Shown here in pieces: positions 3,900 through 6,283 of a stretch of 6,283 bases of DNA; position 1 is the first letter of the stretch, and the number at the start of each line of letters is the position of its first letter. The notes under the pieces were generated by a model. That model made no database searches, had not been told where the DNA came from, and saw nothing but the letters and a program-made list of their open reading frames with translations. A program made the translations under genes and the position numbers. The stretch comes from Propionibacteriaceae bacterium (GTDB lineage Bacteria > Actinomycetota > Actinomycetes > Propionibacteriales > Propionibacteriaceae), in contig DMIX01000191.1 in assembly GCA_003451975.1 (NCBI GenBank), positions 745-7,027 of the forward strand, given 5' to 3'.

Positions 3900-6283
3900 A
3901 TGACCAGACAGAGACTCGGCTTTATCCTGGTATTGTGCATTGCAGTCATTTCCGCAACCGTCCAGGTCCGGACCACGTCCGGCGCCGCAAGTTCGGATCA
4001 TCCATTGTCGTTGGCGGGCGCAGTGCCACGACTTGGCGACGGACCACCGGATCCGGGAGGGGGGGCGGCACCCCCGACGCTCATGCCGCCGGACTCCGCG
4101 TTTCCGCCAGTGGCAGCATTTCCGACGGTTGCAGAACCACTCACCTCGGCAACGACCGCAGTCAGTCCACAGCCTGTTCTCGCCGTATCTCCGGAGCCGC
4201 TGACCTGCGGGCTGCTCACCGATTTCGAACAATTCGGAGGCTGGACGTCCAGCAGCGAACCCACCGGGACACTCGTCGAATCTGCCGAGCAGCGCTACAG
4301 CGGTGCGTTCAGCGCAAAGGTGTCTTACAACTTCTCTACGGGCGGCAGCGATTATATCGCCTTTCAGCGCACGATACCGTTGGGCGGGCAGGGCACTGCG
4401 TTGACCGCCTGGGTGTACGGAGACGGTTCGGGACATTATCTGCTCGCGCTGGTCCAGGACAGTCAAGGGGAAACGTGGAGTTTCCCATTTGGACAAATCC
4501 AACACACGGGTTGGCAACAGATGATTGCCCCACTCGATGTGCTGCTGCCGTGGCCGGCCGGTCACGTTAGCGGACCCAGCAACGGTGTGCTCGACTACCC
4601 GATTCAGTTCAACGCGCTGGTCCTCGACGACATGCCGGACACATTCGTTGGGAGCGGCACTCTTTACGTAGACGATTTGGCCTGTTCCGAGACATTGGGC
4701 GGCGCAAATCTCCCACCGCCGCCCGCATTCATCCTCAACGGCTCACTGGCTGGCAACGCAGGCGGCCTGCTCAGCGGGACGTTAGGCGATCTGATCCAGG
4801 CGAGTGCGCTCGCCGCACAGCCAAGTGGAGCGACTCAACCTGCTACAGGAATGCAAACCGCTGCCCAGCCCGGTGGCGCTCAACCTGGTGGAACCCAGGC
4901 AGGCGGTGGCCAATGGGGAGGGCAGCCGGCTGGAGGACAGACTGGCGCGCAGACCGGTCTGTCTGGTAGCACAGCGAACTGCGCGCTGAGTGTGATCTCA
5001 CCACCGAACGGTGCAACCATGCCTGATGATCAGCCGATCAAATTCGAGTGGAACCTCAACCGTACGCTGGCGCCAGACGAGTACTTCTTCGTCGTGGTGA
5101 CCTATCCGAGCCAGGGAAAATACGCCCTGGGCGGTACGTTCAAAGATTTGTCCGTAGCCGGCCGCGAGGTCATGGACGGTATCCGCTACAACAGCTACGT
5201 GATGGGACGAACGAGCTTCACTTGCTCGGACACCGGTCAATACTATTGGCAAATCCAGGTGCGCCGGCAGACCGGCGCCGCGCCCGATTCCAACGATCCA
5301 GTTTTATGCTTGGCGGGGGGTGGATTGACATGGAAACCGTGGCCCAATTGTACGCCGCAATCGCCGGTGGCGGTCGCTCCGACCACGACGCCCGCCGCCC
5401 CAGGCATCGCCGTCCTGCCAACTGACACGCCGGCGGCACCGGCCCAACCCCCTGCTGCGACCGCAGGTGAACCGGCTCCAGTCACCGCCGTGCCATGTGG
5501 TCTGACGTTGATGTCGCCGCGCCACGGAGCCAGGTTCGGGCCGGAAGCGAAACCTTTATCGTTGGTCTGGTATTACGACCGGGCGCTGCCGGACAACCAG
5601 TATTTCTTTGCCGAAGTCCAATACATCAAAAAGGACTACGAAGGCCAGGCCGGGCTAGGCACGAGATACCAGGTCGGCTCTTACAAAGACGCGGCGAACC
5701 GCGTGCCGGAGGAGCTGCGCTGGACGGCAGAGCGCCACGGCGAGTGGACGGTGCCGGATATGCTGTGTCTGCCCGGCTTCTCGGACGATGGGTGGTACCA
5801 ATGGACGATATCGGTCCGGGAGAAGGTGATGGCGCAGCCTTCTTCTTTCGACAAGGTGATCTGCCAGAGTGATGTGTGGTCCTTCAACTGGACGGGGTGC
5901 CAGCAAACAAATACCTCGACCTGCCAAGTGACGTTGACCGCACCACCCAACAACGGGCAGATCAACCCCGAATCGCGTACAGCGTCCCTGGGTTGGCAGA
6001 TGAATCGCGCGCTCACGCCCGACGAGTACTACTTCGTGACGGTCACGTACAGTCACGCTGGCCAACAGCAGCGCTACGGTTCGTGGGATGAATCCGGCTA
6101 CATTACGAACCTGCGTGAGCCCAGGCTGGCCCTGTGGATGCCGTACGTTTTGTGTGCTGACGACGGCTGGTACACTTGGACCGTGTACGTTGCACGCAGG
6201 CAAGGGGCGCAGCCCAGCGCCAACGACACGATAGTTTGTCAGAGCGCGTCCGGGCGATTCCAATGGGCGTTCTGTAAGCCGAC
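3900..6283 (+). CDS. Exported mosaic protein: galactose-binding-like domain plus three four-cysteine modules (C-terminus beyond window)
   Basis: I read this frame from the ATG at 3900 to the right edge: 794 codons, no stop, so the gene is partial. The N-terminus (MTRQR, then LGFILVLCIAVISA) is a Sec-type signal peptide. A Pro/Ala-rich stretch reaches about residue 100. Residues 103-264 look like a galactose-binding or carbohydrate-binding beta-sandwich. A Gln/Gly/Pro/Thr linker follows (about 301-360), then three modules at 361-484, 533-667 and 675-792, each with four cysteines in the same order. The first two modules are joined by a Pro/Thr/Ala linker (485-532), the last two by only seven residues. 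The cysteines imply folding outside the cytoplasm with disulfides. No catalytic motif is visible. The strong promoter and ribosome binding site suggest good expression. A surface or secreted glycan- or protein-binding role is inference. C13 lies inside the hydrophobic core in LVLC and is not a proper lipobox. Confidence 0.92.
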   Translation, partial: MTRQRLGFILVLCIAVISATVQVRTTSGAASSDHPLSLAGAVPRLGDGPPDPGGGAAPPTLMPPDSAFPPVAAFPTVAEPLTSATTAVSPQPVLAVSPEPLTCGLLTDFEQFGGWTSSSEPTGTLVESAEQRYSGAFSAKVSYNFSTGGSDYIAFQRTIPLGGQGTALTAWVYGDGSGHYLLALVQDSQGETWSFPFGQIQHTGWQQMIAPLDVLLPWPAGHVSGPSNGVLDYPIQFNALVLDDMPDTFVGSGTLYVDDLACSETLGGANLPPPPAFILNGSLAGNAGGLLSGTLGDLIQASALAAQPSGATQPATGMQTAAQPGGAQPGGTQAGGGQWGGQPAGGQTGAQTGLSGSTANCALSVISPPNGATMPDDQPIKFEWNLNRTLAPDEYFFVVVTYPSQGKYALGGTFKDLSVAGREVMDGIRYNSYVMGRTSFTCSDTGQYYWQIQVRRQTGAAPDSNDPVLCLAGGGLTWKPWPNCTPQSPVAVAPTTTPAAPGIAVLPTDTPAAPAQPPAATAGEPAPVTAVPCGLTLMSPRHGARFGPEAKPLSLVWYYDRALPDNQYFFAEVQYIKKDYEGQAGLGTRYQVGSYKDAANRVPEELRWTAERHGEWTVPDMLCLPGFSDDGWYQWTISVREKVMAQPSSFDKVICQSDVWSFNWTGCQQTNTSTCQVTLTAPPNNGQINPESRTASLGWQMNRALTPDEYYFVTVTYSHAGQQQRYGSWDESGYITNLREPRLALWMPYVLCADDGWYTWTVYVARRQGAQPSANDTIVCQSASGRFQWAFCKP
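4206..4691 (+). other. Galactose-binding-like (CBM-type) domain
   Basis: Residues 103-264 begin C-G-L-L-T-DFE and end LYVDDLACSE. Between lie SGAFSAKVSYNF, then AWVYGDGSGHYLLALVQD followed by GETWSF, then TGWQQM, and finally a hydrophobic strand ending LVLDD. This pattern (DFE near the start, GDGSGH with D-x-x-GE, TGW and a closing YVDDL) is what I know from galactose-binding-like beta-sandwich domains attached to secreted glycosidases and surface proteins. C103 and C262 flank the domain and could form a disulfide. Ligand unknown. Confidence 0.65.
4818..4958 (+). repeat. Gln/Gly-rich low-complexity linker
   Basis: Residues 307-353 repeat short Q-P-G-G, Q-A-G-G and Q-T-G units with Ala and Thr, joining the binding domain to the four-cysteine modules. 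It is probably a flexible spacer. The codons are imperfectly repeated, so this is not a simple DNA tandem repeat. Confidence 0.75.
4980..6275 (+). repeat. Three copies of a four-cysteine beta-rich module
   Basis: Module limits are 4980-5351, 5496-5900 and 5922-6275. Each starts at a Cys in the pattern C-x-L/V, followed by S/A-P-x-x-G. Then come a Trp strand and L-x-PDEYFFV (PDNQYFF in copy 2), a second Cys, the strand DDGWYxWT (DTGQYYWQ in copy 1), then V-x-C and a final W-x-x-C. Cysteines fall at residues 361/442/470/484, 533/623/655/667 and 675/752/780/792. The SPPNGA...F-x-W opening resembles fibronectin-III or Ig-like surface modules, but the fixed cysteine set is not something I can name. 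Confidence 0.85.

Noticed and set aside
3936..3938. Cys13 in LVLC as a lipoprotein lipobox
   Set aside because: The residue before Cys is Leu rather than Gly, Ala or Ser, and the Cys lies inside the hydrophobic core with only seven residues of it behind.
3879..4565. Minus-strand open frame of 228 codons opposite the binding domain
   Set aside because: Antisense shadow of a GC-rich gene; Arg-rich translation with no recognisable motif, and it would end inside the ribosome binding site of the real gene.
3650..4570. Plus-strand open frame of 306 codons
   Set aside because: It has no ribosome binding site, starts inside the promoter region and is out of frame with the real gene at 3900, which has a signal peptide, AAGGAGG and recognisable domains.
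5655..6263. Minus-strand open frame of 202 codons
   Set aside because: Antisense to modules 2 and 3 of the right-hand gene; no Shine-Dalgarno or domain, and the sense frame shows conserved cysteines and repeats.

Overview
The window is GC-rich bacterial chromosomal DNA with three genes. Two very long exported repeat proteins run off opposite ends, and a housekeeping rRNA methyltransferase gene lies between them. Sec-type N-termini, Pro/Ala/Thr linkers between beta-rich modules and large secreted mosaic proteins beside an RlmI-type enzyme suggest a Chloroflexota (Anaerolineae-like) genome. That assignment is an inference from protein style, not from a marker gene.

Layout. (1) Minus strand, 2305 down to the left edge: an open frame of 768 codons with no stop. 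It encodes a signal peptide or anchor followed by six modules. Five are complete and each is about 107 residues (321 bp); the sixth is cut by the window edge. I do not recognise the module as a named family. (2) Minus strand, 3554 to 2358: a complete RlmI-type 23S rRNA cytosine-C5 methyltransferase, 52 nt upstream of gene 1 with no convincing terminator between them, so the two may be cotranscribed. (3) A 345-nt divergent intergenic region (3555-3899). It holds a good sigma70-type promoter facing right, a perfect TATAAT box facing left, and a perfect 11-nt palindrome at the predicted start of the rightward transcript whose core recurs upstream of the leftward promoter. (4) Plus strand, 3900 to the right edge: an open frame of 794 codons with no stop. 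It encodes a signal peptide, a Pro-rich stretch, a galactose-binding-like beta-sandwich domain, a Gln/Gly linker and three copies of a four-cysteine module.

How they fit together. The two repeat proteins are unrelated in sequence but share an architecture (export signal, low-complexity linkers, tandem beta-rich modules), so both are probably cell-surface or secreted binding or adhesion proteins. Nothing visible gives either a catalytic function. The methyltransferase is a ribosome-modification enzyme with no obvious functional link to them. No RNA genes, insertion sequences, CRISPR arrays or attachment sites were found. The unusual content is the two repeat modules and the possible shared regulation from the divergent intergenic region.
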